Of a stretch of 64,000 bases of DNA, positions 51,401 to 63,870 are shown piece by piece (position 1 is the first letter of the stretch; every line of letters starts with the position of its first letter). The notes beneath the pieces were generated by a model. That model searched no databases. It saw only the letters and a list, made by a program, of their open reading frames with translations, and was not told the origin of the DNA. Source of the stretch: Steromphala cineraria (lineage: Eukaryota; Mollusca; Gastropoda; Trochida; Trochidae); NCBI GenBank assembly GCA_916613615.1, contig OU744732.1:59347227-59411226 (forward strand), read 5' to 3'. The translations under genes and the position numbers were made by a program.

Positions 51401-54400
51401 GTTCCCAAGGATGGCAGAACCTTCCCCTGATGAAAACCGAACTGACCCCGATGCGGGGCATGTTCGGTTTTTCAACTCGTTGTCTTTAAAGCCTAGTTAT
51501 TGACAAACTAGTTACGTTAGGCACTTTCGACAATTATTGCAATAAAGTTAAGATATGGTTCAATATATGTACAAATGTACAGTAGTTTATTGCAAAAAAA
51601 AACCTAATTATCTACATTTTAGTGAAAAGGGGACGTACCGGCCCCGGTCTCCCCTAAAAACGTTCCTTGCAAGAAAACTGTTTAATCCTAAATATACCTG
51701 TCAAGGAGCTGACAACCATGCCAACAATGATAACAATAGAAGCCCCGATGGTTGGATACCACATATAGGACAATGTGTACAGAGCTGACAATCCTGAACT
51801 GAAAACAGGATACATTTACACAGTGACTGCAGTTCTAACTACAATGTTATGAAGCGGTCATATTCATTCGATAACATTAATACCATTCAATAATACCATT
51901 AAGTCCACAATACTCGAAAATTTGTACTAAAATTAGTAACCTTTCATACGTTCTCGATTTCAAAATCTGCTAACATTTTTTGACACAAGTAATATATTTA
52001 TTATTTTATTATTATATTATTTTGTTTTCAAGAAATTTAAAATGTATTTTTATATATTAGCATGATTTTAAGAAAGAAACGTTTGAGAGTAAATTGGATA
52101 GCAAATTTTGAAATTGAATTGAAGAAATTTATACACATTTTAGTTGATAAAATATATTAAAAAGATGATTAGAAACCTACTACGCTGGTGACGGTGTTGC
52201 AATTGACTCTGTAGTTGCAGGTATTGTTGTTGTTAATGCAGTTGTAGAGTTCATTACACTGCACTTGTCCCCGGGAAACTTCAAATCAGATGAAACACCA
52301 ATTACAGAGTATGCGCCAATACCGATCCACATTGGGAACGCCAGTCCTAAAATCCCGCCCGTTACTGCTCCCTGTGGAAAAAGCGTGAATATTGTAATAT
52401 TGAAATATACGCTTTCTTTGATAGGTCTCACTGACCAAATTGGAAATCAAGAGGTCCGCAATCCATAGTTCTATCAATCCTGAATTGTTCTGTTAAAAAT
52501 ACAAACGATTGGTTTTGGTAAAGCCTTTTGAATCATGTCCTCATTTACAGTGATATTTCATTTCATTTGCAATATAATAGTATGTCGACTGCTTGTGTGA
52601 TGTCAACGGTATTTAAACAAATGACTCATGGTCAAAGAACAAACAATTTTAATTTATAAAGTTGTACCCTTATTAGATAGGTCTTGTGATACACAACACA
52701 CATATCAGGTTTCAAAACTAAGTCAGAATAAGTTTATGGTACTAACACAATTCTTCACTTTGAACACGGAAGTCACTCAAAACACACTTTCAAAATGCTC
52801 ACCACAGACAATAGCAGTACAGAGTTATTTTCCAAAGCAGGTTAAATGAAGCATTAACTGCTCATGACTTCGAGTGGTAAAGAACGAATCAAATATGTAA
52901 AGTATGAGGTAAAAGAGTCTCAGGTACTAAGTTGTTTTTTTGTTATCTGAATGACATCTGTTCTAGAGTATGACTCTTTGACAGCAGAAATACTAATTTT
53001 ATCGCTTAAGTCTATTGACATCAATAGTTTTCCCATTTTCAATTCCATTGGTTAAATAGAAAAAGAGACAATAAAAAGGTTGTCGAGCATCTCAGTATGA
53101 ATGGTTTACTTACTCATTACATCCACTGTTGATTAACACAATTAATGCGAGGTTACATAAGATAGCAATCTATGTTCTTCATAAGATGGGGCTTTGGAAG
53201 CAGAAGGGCGAAACGGTGGTCACGAGACGTACGGCAATGCTTTTTCATTGTAGTAATATTATACAACAGTGATATGAATAACTTACAATCCAGTTGGCCC
53301 AAGGAAAGAGCGCACCTAGAAGAAAGAGTCCGAGTACAGGGCCTATTGATGCACCTGCAAAACTCATTGAAACCTGTAAAATTAATTTAAACAGTTATAT
53401 CCCTGTATTTGGTCATGTGCCACGCATGTCAAATTATATCTACCAGACACTAGATTCAAACTAACACTTCACATTTTTCACATGATATACACGTAAAAGG
53501 GGTATGATTTCGAATCTACTCTTATGAAAGGCATAACCACAACATGTCGTATATATGTTGTTTGTGATCTCGTTTATATATAATATTTGGTATCTGTAAC
53601 TAAATAATGAAATAATAAATAAGGTATATTTTGTAATATTTACCTGTAGGATAGTTCCTCCTAAGTTTTGAACCAAGAAAGCAACTCCAATACCAGATGT
53701 TCCAAATACTACCACTAAAACAAAAGTTTAATTAGCTTATTGTGAATCTCATTAGGTATTTGAAATTCTAGTTAGACAACTAATAGTTAATACAGTTCAT
53801 GTTGATTAGACGGCTCAATATATTCAAAACTTTATGTTTTGCAAAGGGTTTTTAGTATATTTTTTTAACTGTTTCAACAGGATTTATACTGCACATGAAA
53901 ATTGAGAAAAGGGACTGTCTTTGTTATCAACTTGGATTCATGGTACTAGTTTTTGAAAATGGTTATATGATTTTGGTAATGACCCAACGGAAAATATCTG
54001 CATATTTGAGTCATTAAAGGGGCAGTAGCACGTTTTTAGGGGGTATATAAGGTAATGTCAGGAAAACGAAAATTAATGGTTCCAATTGAAAGACAATGTA
54101 TTTAAACTAAATTGAGCAGTAATAATTCAAATATTTAACGTAAAGTTTAGCCATGCGATTCCTTTTTCTTACATAAAATGAATTAAAGGTGTTCACACAA
54201 AAATGGCCGCCTATGTATTTTATGTGAATCTTCATACTTTGTCCTCAGACTATGGATGATTGACTTGTGTAATGACATTGTTGACACTGTCAAAATAATA
54301 CATTTAACATTAACTTACAATTATGACTGAAAATTTTAAAATATAAAATTGTCAAAAAACGTGCTACTGCCCCTAGAAACTAGTTTGTTGAAACATGAAT

Positions 54401-57400
54401 TTACGCCAAAATATCAGGAGTAAAAAAAGTAAATAGAATAGTGAAAAAGTGAAAAATTTAAAATTAACCATTTCTTTGACACTTCTCTAAACGAGTCAAG
54501 GGTCAAACCTACAGTTCTGGAGGCCATGCATAGCAATAATATAAAGTTCAATTCACAAATACCAAAATTAAACATAGCGAGAGTGGGTCTTTTGTGGAAT
54601 CAACATTGCAAGCTCTATGGTAGGAGGGTCCAAGTGACATTGTGCATTGGCAAATTGCAAAGCGGTCAAAACTTTAATGAATGTGTTATGTCTAAACATA
54701 CCTTTTATGACCACTTTAGGCAAAAGGTGTAGGTGTAGGTGTAGGTATAACTGTAATTGTGTTCCACACACAATGTTGTCACAAGTTGTAACATCTAGTA
54801 CTCTGTGAAACATTCCTGTATATGGAACTACCATGAATTCATGCAATTGGTATATTATGAAGAAATGCTGTTGTGACCCTTAACTTCTTTTGAGTAATAG
54901 AAACATTTCTATACCAAATTATTTACCAAGAAACTTCGTAACAAAAGCCTTGTGAGATTCTGAGAGTCTGTGATCAAGTGAGGGTTTCAGCAAGTCCTCC
55001 CAACAATTGGCCGACAACCCGTTCAGTGAAGATGATACAGAACTGTAAAAAAGTTGTGTATAATTTACAAATAGTCATGATGTCGCATTCATTGGAAGAG
55101 GCAATGCGTATATTTTCGCGAATTGGTTAATTTTGATCAAATTAAATTTTACAATCATAAATTTAGAACAAGGAAAGGATTATGATTTAATAACTTTGTC
55201 TTGAAAATGTTGGCTTGTTTTGAACCAAGAAACATCAAACGGTCATTAGCGTTACCATTTTATTCGTTATGTCTGTACTAGTACAAAAGAATTGGGTCCA
55301 TACCTGAAAACATGCATACATGTATGTATCATGTTCGTTGTGATATATTGGATTGGATAGTTTTTTCTTGAAGTACATTGACACCTTTTTGATGATACTG
55401 TAATTCCATTTTTTATATATAAGCACAGGAAAAGATATCAGATTGGTGTGGATTACCTGAGAGCTCCACTGAACAGACAAGCAACGAAGAGACCAGGCAG
55501 ACCCGGGTACGCAAGAACCTCCATCACAAAGAAGGGTATAAGCTGTAACACAGATATAAAAAGGCCAGCATATTGAATTTAAAAATATTTTATTGAAACT
55601 CCACTAAGGAGGACGTAGAACTCTTTTTTATAAAAAAAATAATAAATTTCCCCTGTAATCATTTGACTACTGGGTTTCAAACCTTAACTCACTGACTTAT
55701 TTTCGAACGTCTCATTTCTCAACTCATTCTTGTTTGTACAAAATCTGTGTGAACATCTTTTAACCATTTGCGTTTTGAAATTGATTTGTATTGCCTAACT
55801 CTGAACTTTGTTTTTCAGTTTAAGGACTTATTTCGTTGTTCAAAATAGATTACCTTACATTTGGTAAGATTTGTTTATATTTTCGACAGATAGCCCTAAA
55901 TGAATGTCTAGAATACATGCTACTGTCCCTTTAACCGATGTGTAGAGCTAAAAAAAAATTCATTTGATACGTTAATCGTTGTTTTTTATCTTGGAATTGA
56001 TGTTATCTTGCTCATTAACATCTCGTTTGTGGAATAAGGTTGTAGGGTTCATAAAACGCCAATGAGAGTCGACAGCTTTTCAGGTGTCGCTGTCAGTCAG
56101 TGATAAACTCACAATTTGATAAATCAATGTCAATGCAGAGTGTTTCCGAATCCCGAATAACCTTCAATATAAGATAATCTTTCACTTCATTTGATTGCCT
56201 TCCGAGTCACAAATTCATAAATTTCCTTATATACATTATATAATATACATTATATACATACATTTATTCTTATGACGTCCCTGCCATTATGACGTCATAA
56301 GGAGCGTCACGTCATAATCAACGTGACAACAGACATTCAAAACTAACCTGAAGAAGCCAGCATAGTTAGCTTATATGAATGTTTTTATGTTCTCAATTCC
56401 GTATTTTTATATATATATGTTTCATTTGTTTGATATACAATTACAATTGCAGACGATACTAACCTGATTTGGGTTGCTAACATACTTAGCCGAAAGTGGA
56501 TCGCATCCTTTTTGTGCATAGTAAGCAAATATCGTCAATCCACATAAGGAAACTAGTGTCATCAACACAACCACTCCGATAATGTTGAGTAACACTGACC
56601 TGCAAAATGGACAACAGAATCATCTCATAGTTGTCTTGTAAAGTCATTTTCATTTCCACGAAACTATTGTACACTGAGGTTTATTAATTATGTTATAGTT
56701 TGCATTTGCATTTGACGATAGCACTATCAAAATAACACATATTTGCAGTAGTTTGAACGAGTTTTGTTGTGTCTGATTGCTGTTCCCTTCAAATAATAAT
56801 ATGTAGGAAGGGGTCAAATCAAAACTTACACCAGCATAAACCCCACCTTGTTTAAAATATTGTAAACGTGTCTGGAGTAAGACTCATTGATTTTTAAGTC
56901 GCATATGTTAATTCAAAAACTACTCAGAAGTACTCCGCGACTAATAATCAATCTCCTGTGTGTTTTAGTTTTGAGAACGACGCCAGGAACTGTATACTCA
57001 TTCTAGAAAATTTATGGTATAAGGATGACAAGAATGATTCTATGGATGAAAATTTCTTTATATATCTGACAGTATGTTTCGGTATAGATCTTTATACCTT
57101 AAAAATTGTATAAGGATCGATACCAAAACGTCGCTACTGTCAATAAAGTAGTTTTTCATCCATAGAAATACTCTTGTCTTCCTTGCTGTATATTTGTTTT
57201 TAAAAATCATACATATAATACAACTAACTAAGGGTTTATTTCGTGTTATTTCAGTGAATATGAATTTTACCAGGTGTTTAACATAATGGGTTTATTTGTT
57301 AGCATCAAAATGTTCCTAATAACAGATTATTGAGTAATTGTGACTGACATTACAATTCACTATCACCTGTTACAATGACACAGGGTTGATATTCTAAACC

Positions 57401-60400
57401 TCTACAAATATCAAACTTCCGAATGTTCATCAGAAAATCTGAGAGGTTGTTCACTGTCTAAATGGCATTTATCTCTAACTATGTATTTACTACCTAGGGT
57501 TTAAATATTATTAAACTGACTAATTTAATCCAAAAAATGAGCGAGAGATCAATAAACGTCTGAGTTAAAAAGGTTGATGAATTTATAGTTACGCAAACAT
57601 CAAGCATGAACATACTGTTTAGCTTTTCTCAGTGTTGGGACTGCACAATATCTCTGCACACTAGTTTGGGCCACTCCATATATGGTTGTCCACGTTACCA
57701 ACCCACCAAATATTAGTGACCAAAATGTGTGTCGAACCAATGGATTTGGATTGAAACTAAAATGAAAGGATTGTGGATGAACAGTAACAAGTTACATCAA
57801 ACAATATATACATTACCAAACTACTGGATTGAAATCGATGAGGATGTGATGAAGATGATGTGCATGAGTCCGTGAAGGAGTTTATTAGATAACAGGAAGC
57901 GCTTCCGAATTTAAAAATGAAGATTCAAAGTAGAAAGTTTCTATCTAATTTAAAATCATCATTATGTTCTATTAAAGTTTAAATGCACCTACTCAAAAAA
58001 ATGAATTCTCTTCCATTCGTTATTCAGCCTCCATACCTCTCCAATCCCTCCTACAGAGATTGACCCCTAAAGGATTGATCAAGAAATCCAAAAATGACAA
58101 GTTTAAATATAGATATACACATGAAAAATTACATATTTCTACTTGTGTTCAATCTGTGTATAAATTTAGAAATCAATCTAATCAAAGACATTTTAACAGC
58201 TAATATAAATGATGGCATCCTTGTAGCTAAACTGCAGGATTGTACAGATAAGGAATCTATACACGAATAAAGATATCCAAAGAATATTTTGATATTTTAA
58301 ACACTGCAGTCAGACCGATTAATTTGTACTTATCGAAACATGTCATCACAGAGTGGCCTCGTATGAGGTCGGGAGCACAGGAATTTAAAAAAAATCAGTA
58401 CTAAGACATGTTTAGATTAAATCAGTATATAAACGTTTAAAGATAACAATTACCAACCCCCTCTACAATAGCCTAAAGAACACACAAGCACTGCATTTTC
58501 AAAACTTCCGCAAGACAGAAAACCTAGACGGAAGTGACTCTGATTGGCCAAATTAAAAACAGCGAGTGGAATGGACGACAGAGGCGGCTAAGCGTCGCTG
58601 AGCAACATGTATTGTAAAGGAGAGTGAGCATTGTCATTAACTTTGTGTATCGTTTTTCATATTGATATTTTTTAATATCCTGTATTCAGACGAGCTATTT
58701 AACCTCAATCAGAACTGCAAGCAATCCCGCAAGAAGAACGATTCCTTGGAAAACATCTGTCCACACAACCGCCTTCATGCCACCCTATAGTCAAACAATA
58801 AGAACAAGTTTACAAAATAATCATTATAAACTTCCTAAAATGTAAAAGGATCCTAGATATAGTTTGATTTATAAAAACTTATTTTTTTCGCTTTTTTTCA
58901 TTCATAAAAAAACATATTTTGGATTGGTGTATAGGTCATGGCTTTCACCCACTGTCATCACATGCAAGTGCAGGCTCACGTTACGTAAATTGGTGTTGTT
59001 TTGCATTTTGGATTGGAAACAGTCTTAACAGCCAATACAAAATGTGATGCCCAATTAAACAAAATAAATCTTAATTAACCTCTTTATTATTTCTCACAAC
59101 ATTTATTCTGAGCTCATCATCCTAAGAAGACTTCTAACATATATGATTGCTGTGTGTCTTAGGTTCTGTGGAGACGTATATGTGTATATATATATATGAA
59201 GAGACACCCTGAACCATTGACATTATTATGACGTCATAAAACAATGTCTTGCTTACTGCTGACGTCGTAAGGATACAGACTTACACAATTCATCATTGAT
59301 GCTTGTATTGTGTTAAACACAATGAGCAAAAAAATCTACTTTTGTGCGTATTGAGTTCTGGCATTTATTGTTTTATCATTGTACATGAATATGGTTTCTA
59401 TCGACTAAAATGCCTCGAAATTCTCTTTTGCATATAGATCGGTTCAATTGCAGTGAAAGCAGATTCAACACTCACAAAGTTATGTCACTTTAACTAACAA
59501 AACATTCAAATATTTGTACATGTTTATTGCAAGTTATGTATGTACTGATGTACTTAATAACTTCTACTTAACAGGCACGAATTTCAAATATCACTTCAAT
59601 ACATTAATCGATACGAAGGTATGAAATATATATCGTTACATGACACACGAACTTAATGCTAATTGTGTACATTTTCTGTTTTTGGTTCCAGAGCCAATTT
59701 CTTTACGTAAATAAACTCTTATGTAAGCCGGAATATTGTTAAATGTTTTCCTATCTAATCCTAATTATAAAGTTATGATGTACTTACCACAGCAGTATAA
59801 AACGTTGCAACAACGATAAGGATGATTATGCTCGCCCATGTAGGGAAACCGGTAACTGAAATCGTATATATGGAACCTAATATTCCGTTGGGATGAAATG
59901 CACATAAGTCCCCTCTTCCGGTGGAAAGCGTTGTCAATCGAATTTTAAGGCTTCAAGACTTTAACCAAATTAAGGGTTTTTACATATTAATTCTTTACAT
60001 GCTAATTCTTCTGAACACAGACATTAAACGTAAATATTTCGGTTTTATGTTTGCCTTTTGGGGACAGTCTTTAGTGACTTAAATATATGTTTTACCATAG
60101 AAAATAATATTTGAATGACGCATTACCTTTAGAGTTCAGTACATATGAGTTATTGAGGATACATGAACTTCTGAATCAAGCAAACTTGTGTTTCATTACT
60201 TTGAATTGCCATTTAGTCTGATGGGAAAATATATACTAACTTATGAAATAAAGATTGTCTTAATGAATTTTTAACTTGTTGACGTTAACGCATGATGTAC
60301 TCGATCATAAGGCATATTTTACCAGCTTCAAGAGCAGTAGATGGTGCGTAAGAGGCAATTCCAATGTACACAACCTGTGACAGAAAAAGGTTTAAGATTT

Positions 60401-61329
60401 CAACCAGATTTCAGAGAATATGCAGAACAATAAGCAAAATATGACTTATCAATAATTGGATGAAAACTATATTCTTATAAATTTCAGCCGTTCTTAACTT
60501 TGCCTCGTTGGAAATGGGTGTTTATAATGTCTGGAAGTCGTGTCGTAAACATATATGTCTTATCTCATTGACACTCCTATATATAATTTATATCATCATA
60601 AATATTCAACAATTGATGTACTCTTTTCTATTACAATCATACATACATGTCAATTATTCTCTCTCACCTGTTGTATAATCATAATTACTGTTCCTGTTAT
60701 CTTTGCAGCTTTGGAATCAAAACGGTTCTCTAAATACTGAAACAAAGAAAAGTGCCATTATCACAAACTTGAGAAAAGCAATGCAAGTACAAAAACATCT
60801 ACAAGTATGTACGTTTCTGAAAATCACTTCATATCTTGTTTTAACGTTCAGCATTCAAATCTATTGTTCTCGTGAGGTCTGTAACCTTTTTTACCCAACA
60901 CTCTTATTTATTAAGCACACACCGCTTATTACCCATTTTCAGATCCAAATCAAATGTGAGCTTTACAATTTATCAACTTACCTCAAAACAGCTTGTTATA
61001 TGTAGAGGGTACAGTAAAGGTACAAATAGCACTGCTGCTAGCACAACTCCCAGACTAGCACCAACCACATGAAGGTAATACTCTGTTCCATGGGTGTACA
61101 TTTCTGCTGGAGTGCCAAGAACCAAAATTGCCGACATATTTGATAAAAGGATCGAGGTTGCAACAGGAACAACTTGCATGTTCCTGTTACCCATAAGATA
61201 TTCCCCAGTAGTTTTCTGCTTCCCTCCACGACATGCAAAAAATAATCCTATGAGTGCAGATATAACCAACATAGCTGCAAATACTATGTAGTCAGCAACT
61301 GCAAACGTTTTCGTTCCTTGTTCCATCAT
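45437..61329 (-). CDS. SLC5-family sodium/solute symporter, gene B (SMCT-like), complete
   Basis: Sixteen minus-strand exons join in frame to 631 residues plus stop: 61329-60982, 60736-60668, 60374-60323, 59855-59788, 58784-58704, 58066-57993, 57756-57616, 56599-56464, 55542-55457, 55042-54927, 53714-53644, 53373-53287, 52371-52184, 51798-51698, 46211-46087, 45589-45437. Length is close to SLC5A8 or SLC5A6. Motifs are VTGFPTWASI, TFYTAVGGMKAVVWTDVFQ across exons 4-5, DFNPNPLVRHTFWS and GVAQTSVQRY, GCDPLSAKYV, LSSVSSSLN at residues 351-359 (helix of the sodium site), WANWI, and a C-terminal FDRLFCCLP. From family knowledge it is a plasma-membrane Na+-coupled importer of small organic or inorganic anions; the substrate cannot be read from sequence. 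ATG at 61329 is followed by a second ATG. An acceptor just upstream (61348) implies a 5' non-coding exon. Intron 14 (5.5 kb) contains an antisense transposable element. Confidence 0.92.
49178..49270. promoter_or_regulatory. Cluster of TGACGTCA (CRE-like) palindromes
   Basis: Three perfect TGACGTCA sites (49178, 49200, 49223) and one TGACGTCG (49263) within 93 bases, in intron 4 of the recombinase gene. TGACGTCA is the CREB/ATF binding palindrome. In this AT-rich window such density is unlikely by chance, but it could be repeat structure rather than an enhancer. Confidence 0.5.
49345..49503. mobile_element. Fold-back MITE, about 160 bp
   Basis: A 60-base left arm (49345-49404, with TCTTTTGTTTTGAGTGTGAT) is almost perfectly inverted in the right arm (49444-49503). 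The arms surround a 39-base centre that also holds a GTGGC-TGC-GCCAC palindrome. It lies in intron 4 of the recombinase gene. GAGTGTGATATCAC also occurs at 49133-49146, so the element may be part of a larger composite. Confidence 0.75.
50873..50921. repeat. Short tandem repeat, TTCATGGTGAAGTG x3
   Basis: Three direct 14-base copies in the 3' part of the TIR element, then a partial copy followed by ATGAACACCAG, which is partly inverted to it. Confidence 0.8.
51433..51471. other. Perfect two-step hairpin overlapping GGGGCATGTTCG
   Basis: AAAACCGAAC (51433-51442) pairs with GTTCGGTTTT (51462-51471), and CCCCG (51446-51450) pairs with CGGGG (51454-51458) around the loop ATG. It overlaps one of the two distant direct copies of GGGGCATGTTCG, so it could be a recombinase or transposase binding site. 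Confidence 0.7.
54018..54374 (-). mobile_element. 350-bp MITE, copy 8 (intron 10 of gene B)
   Basis: Begins AGGGGCAGTAGCACGTTTTT after TTAA and ends AACGTGCTACTGCCCCT. The right target copy has decayed to AGAA. A lone related end, ATGCTACTGTCCCT followed by TTAA, is at 55918-55935 without a partner. Confidence 0.85.
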
Positions 61330-61914
61330 AGTGAAGAGGTCACGTGCCTTAAGGATACAGAAATATCGTTATTAAATCCCAGAAACTATTTAAATGATGT
61401 CTATTACAATCAAAGGTAATTTTCCAACATGACTGTTGACATCAACATGTATGTGTGTTATCTTTAATCAGTGAATGAAAATGAACGCGGGTCATAAATT
61501 GCAAATGTTTGGAAAAAGATGATACGATATGTTCCGAGGTTTGAAAATATTTATGGATTTCCCAGTGGATACTCATTAGAATAGCCATACGATATTCATG
61601 AATGTCAAAGATGAAAGTGCATGCAACGAACTTTCACAAAGAAATTAACCATTAAGGATAATCATATATCCTTTTAAAATCACTTACAATATCTATCATA
61701 ATGATAATGTTAAAGTATTGGAATTAGGCGACTATGAAAATAACAAAAAACTTATTCTTTAAATGAAACTTTGGAAAAGGATAATCATAAATGATTGAAT
61801 TAAAAAGGAACAAAAACAATCATTATAATGTTATGTTCTATCCCGGTTAAATAAATTGATACCCCCCAATCAACAATACGATGTTAATGAAATTGTGTCA
61901 CATCTTTTTCTCTT

Positions 61915-62655
61915 GCAAAAAAGGGTAAAAAATATTGCTTCACAATCAAGGGAAATGATGAAAAACTAAAGATCATAGAAAAATGGGAAGATGAAACATT
62001 GATTCCTTGAAATTAGAATGATATATTTATCAAACCTTTTAAAACTAATCTTGACCCTAAACTATGGTAAAATGGATGCAATCCAGACTCTTCCACAGAA
62101 TCTTCCCTGTTAATACTTTCTTGTTCAAAATGCATATTGTTGATGATAATTTATATACATTCTGTGGAGGGGAACCTGAATCCATCCTTCATATTTTCTG
62201 GAATTGTAGAATAACCAGAAGTTTTTGGCATGATTTCTCACAGTGGTTTCAACTCAATTGCTCACACTCAGGTGATTTTAATCTACATGTTTAATTTATC
62301 CTCTTTGGATGTTCATCTTCTTTAAAAACTGAACAAACATTTGATCTAATTATCCTACTCGCCAAGTACCATATTTACAGATGCTAGCTACAAAATAAAT
62401 TACCAATTCTGATTCACTTTAAAAGAGAATTGAAATATTATCATGTTATTGAAAAGTTCCGATATTGTAAAAGATCTATGCTTGATGAATTTGAAATGAA
62501 ATGGGCAATTTACAAGAATATGATTACTGAACAAGTCTGAATCGGCCAAAATAGGTATGCAAGTGTATGACTGTGTAATTTCCTGTACGTTGTTGTAATC
62601 CTGATATGCTACTGTGAATTGTACCATGAATACAGGAATATATAAAAAAAAAAAA
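61915..62655 (+). mobile_element. LINE 3' end (L1/Tx1-like), second copy
   Basis: The plus-strand reading from 62064 gives RLFHRIFPVNTFLFKMHIVD, CGGEPESILHIFWNC and SFWHDFSQWF. These are the post-RT zinc-knuckle-like region of L1/Tx1 LINEs. A later frame gives KRELKYYHVIEKFRYCKRSM and ends FEMKWAIYKNMITEQV with a stop near 62540. An A-run at 62643-62653 may be the poly(A) tail. It is 5'-truncated with frame breaks, so inactive, and lies upstream of gene B. Similarity to the LINE at 43060 is at the domain level. Confidence 0.75.
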
Positions 62656-63870
62656 TTCAAATTGTTTCCCTCTCAAACATAAGGACAAAAAAAAAAACAA
62701 AAATTGTGTCTCATATAATGAATATTTACACTTACATGTAGATATTTCAAACATAATATTTCTTTTAAATCTTGCCTGTTCATATAGTTGATTAATGATG
62801 ACATGAATGGAGAATGCAACAAAAGATAGGTACAATCTGACCTACCTGGAATAGAAGAGTTAAACAGTTCAAACACGGTCTTCATTTACATTTTGTATGT
62901 CCATCCTGTCAATTCATCCTGGTGGAATAAATAGATACCAACCGGATAAATAGATACCATCCGAATCAACAATACGATGTTATCAATCTTTTACTGCATA
63001 AAATGAATGTTAACAATTGAATAACTTAAACATAATATCTTCTCTAAAATCACACCTGTTCGTATAGATTGCTAAAAACACAATAACTGATGATTTTTTC
63101 CATATATTTGACAATTTGCTTGTTATGATGCTTAATGAAATCTCTACATAATCTCTACTACTCAATTAAAGAAACGTTGTATTAATCTGAACCAATACAA
63201 AGAGAAATGAACAATGTTAATCGCCATTGAGTACATTTAGAGGATATTTCAAAATGTAGAGAAGATACTTCATTCAAAATAAACCCACATCGTACAGTCA
63301 TAACGCCATGTAAGAAAGATGATCATCTAACGAAGGCATATAAGCTCTTAAAACGAGGCTTTTAAGTCCTTGGTTCTCTTGTCAAGTATTTTATACATTA
63401 ACACTAGAGGATAAACTCAACCCTAGTTATTTGACGTTTGTAACAACACGGATGCCAACCAACTATCAAAGCACTTGATAACCAAAATATAAGTGTCATT
63501 ACAGGTCTTGTTCGCAGATACAAAAGCTGTTGAAACATATTAAAGTTAACTTTGTTAAAAATACTGCGTGTACCTACCTTGAAAAGGAAAATAAGTACAT
63601 CGGTTTTGAAACTGGAAAATGTTTAACCTATATTTTGTAAGCTCACAATGTCAAATTATCCCGATAGAATAAATAGATAAGCTTCAAATACTGAATCAAC
63701 AATATTTACATGCCTACACATATAATTGCTATTCATAAATATAAACAGCCAGAAGTAATTTAAACATCCAATATGTCATACAAGAGAATACAATCTTAAT
63801 TAAATATCACCATGAACAAATAATAAAAAAACAGAAAAATACTTTTCAAAACATATACTCAAAGTGGGGA

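Larger units (their letters stand above)
46503..51654 (+). mobile_element. 5.15-kb TIR element carrying a Crypton-type recombinase gene
   Basis: The left end GGGGAGACCGGAGCAGGCAC and the right end, read inverted, GGGGAGACCGGGGCCGGTAC match at 22 of 26 positions (both continue to CCCC). TA flanks each end (46501-46502, 51655-51656). It sits in intron 14 of SLC5 gene B, antisense to the host, without touching the splice sites. Gene A has no counterpart at this intron. Inside is a five-exon DUF3504 tyrosine recombinase gene. Direct copies of GGGGCATGTTCG lie at 46529-46540 and 51455-51466, with a variant at 51112-51123. TIRs with a TA target are not usual for Cryptons, so either the recombinase gene was captured by another transposon or this is an unusual lineage. 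Confidence 0.75.

Noticed and set aside
46503..51654. Retroviral or Polinton-type integrase element
   Set aside because: The protein has tyrosine recombinase motifs (Arg, His-x-x-Arg, Tyr), not a DDE core, and there are no LTRs, polymerase or capsid genes.
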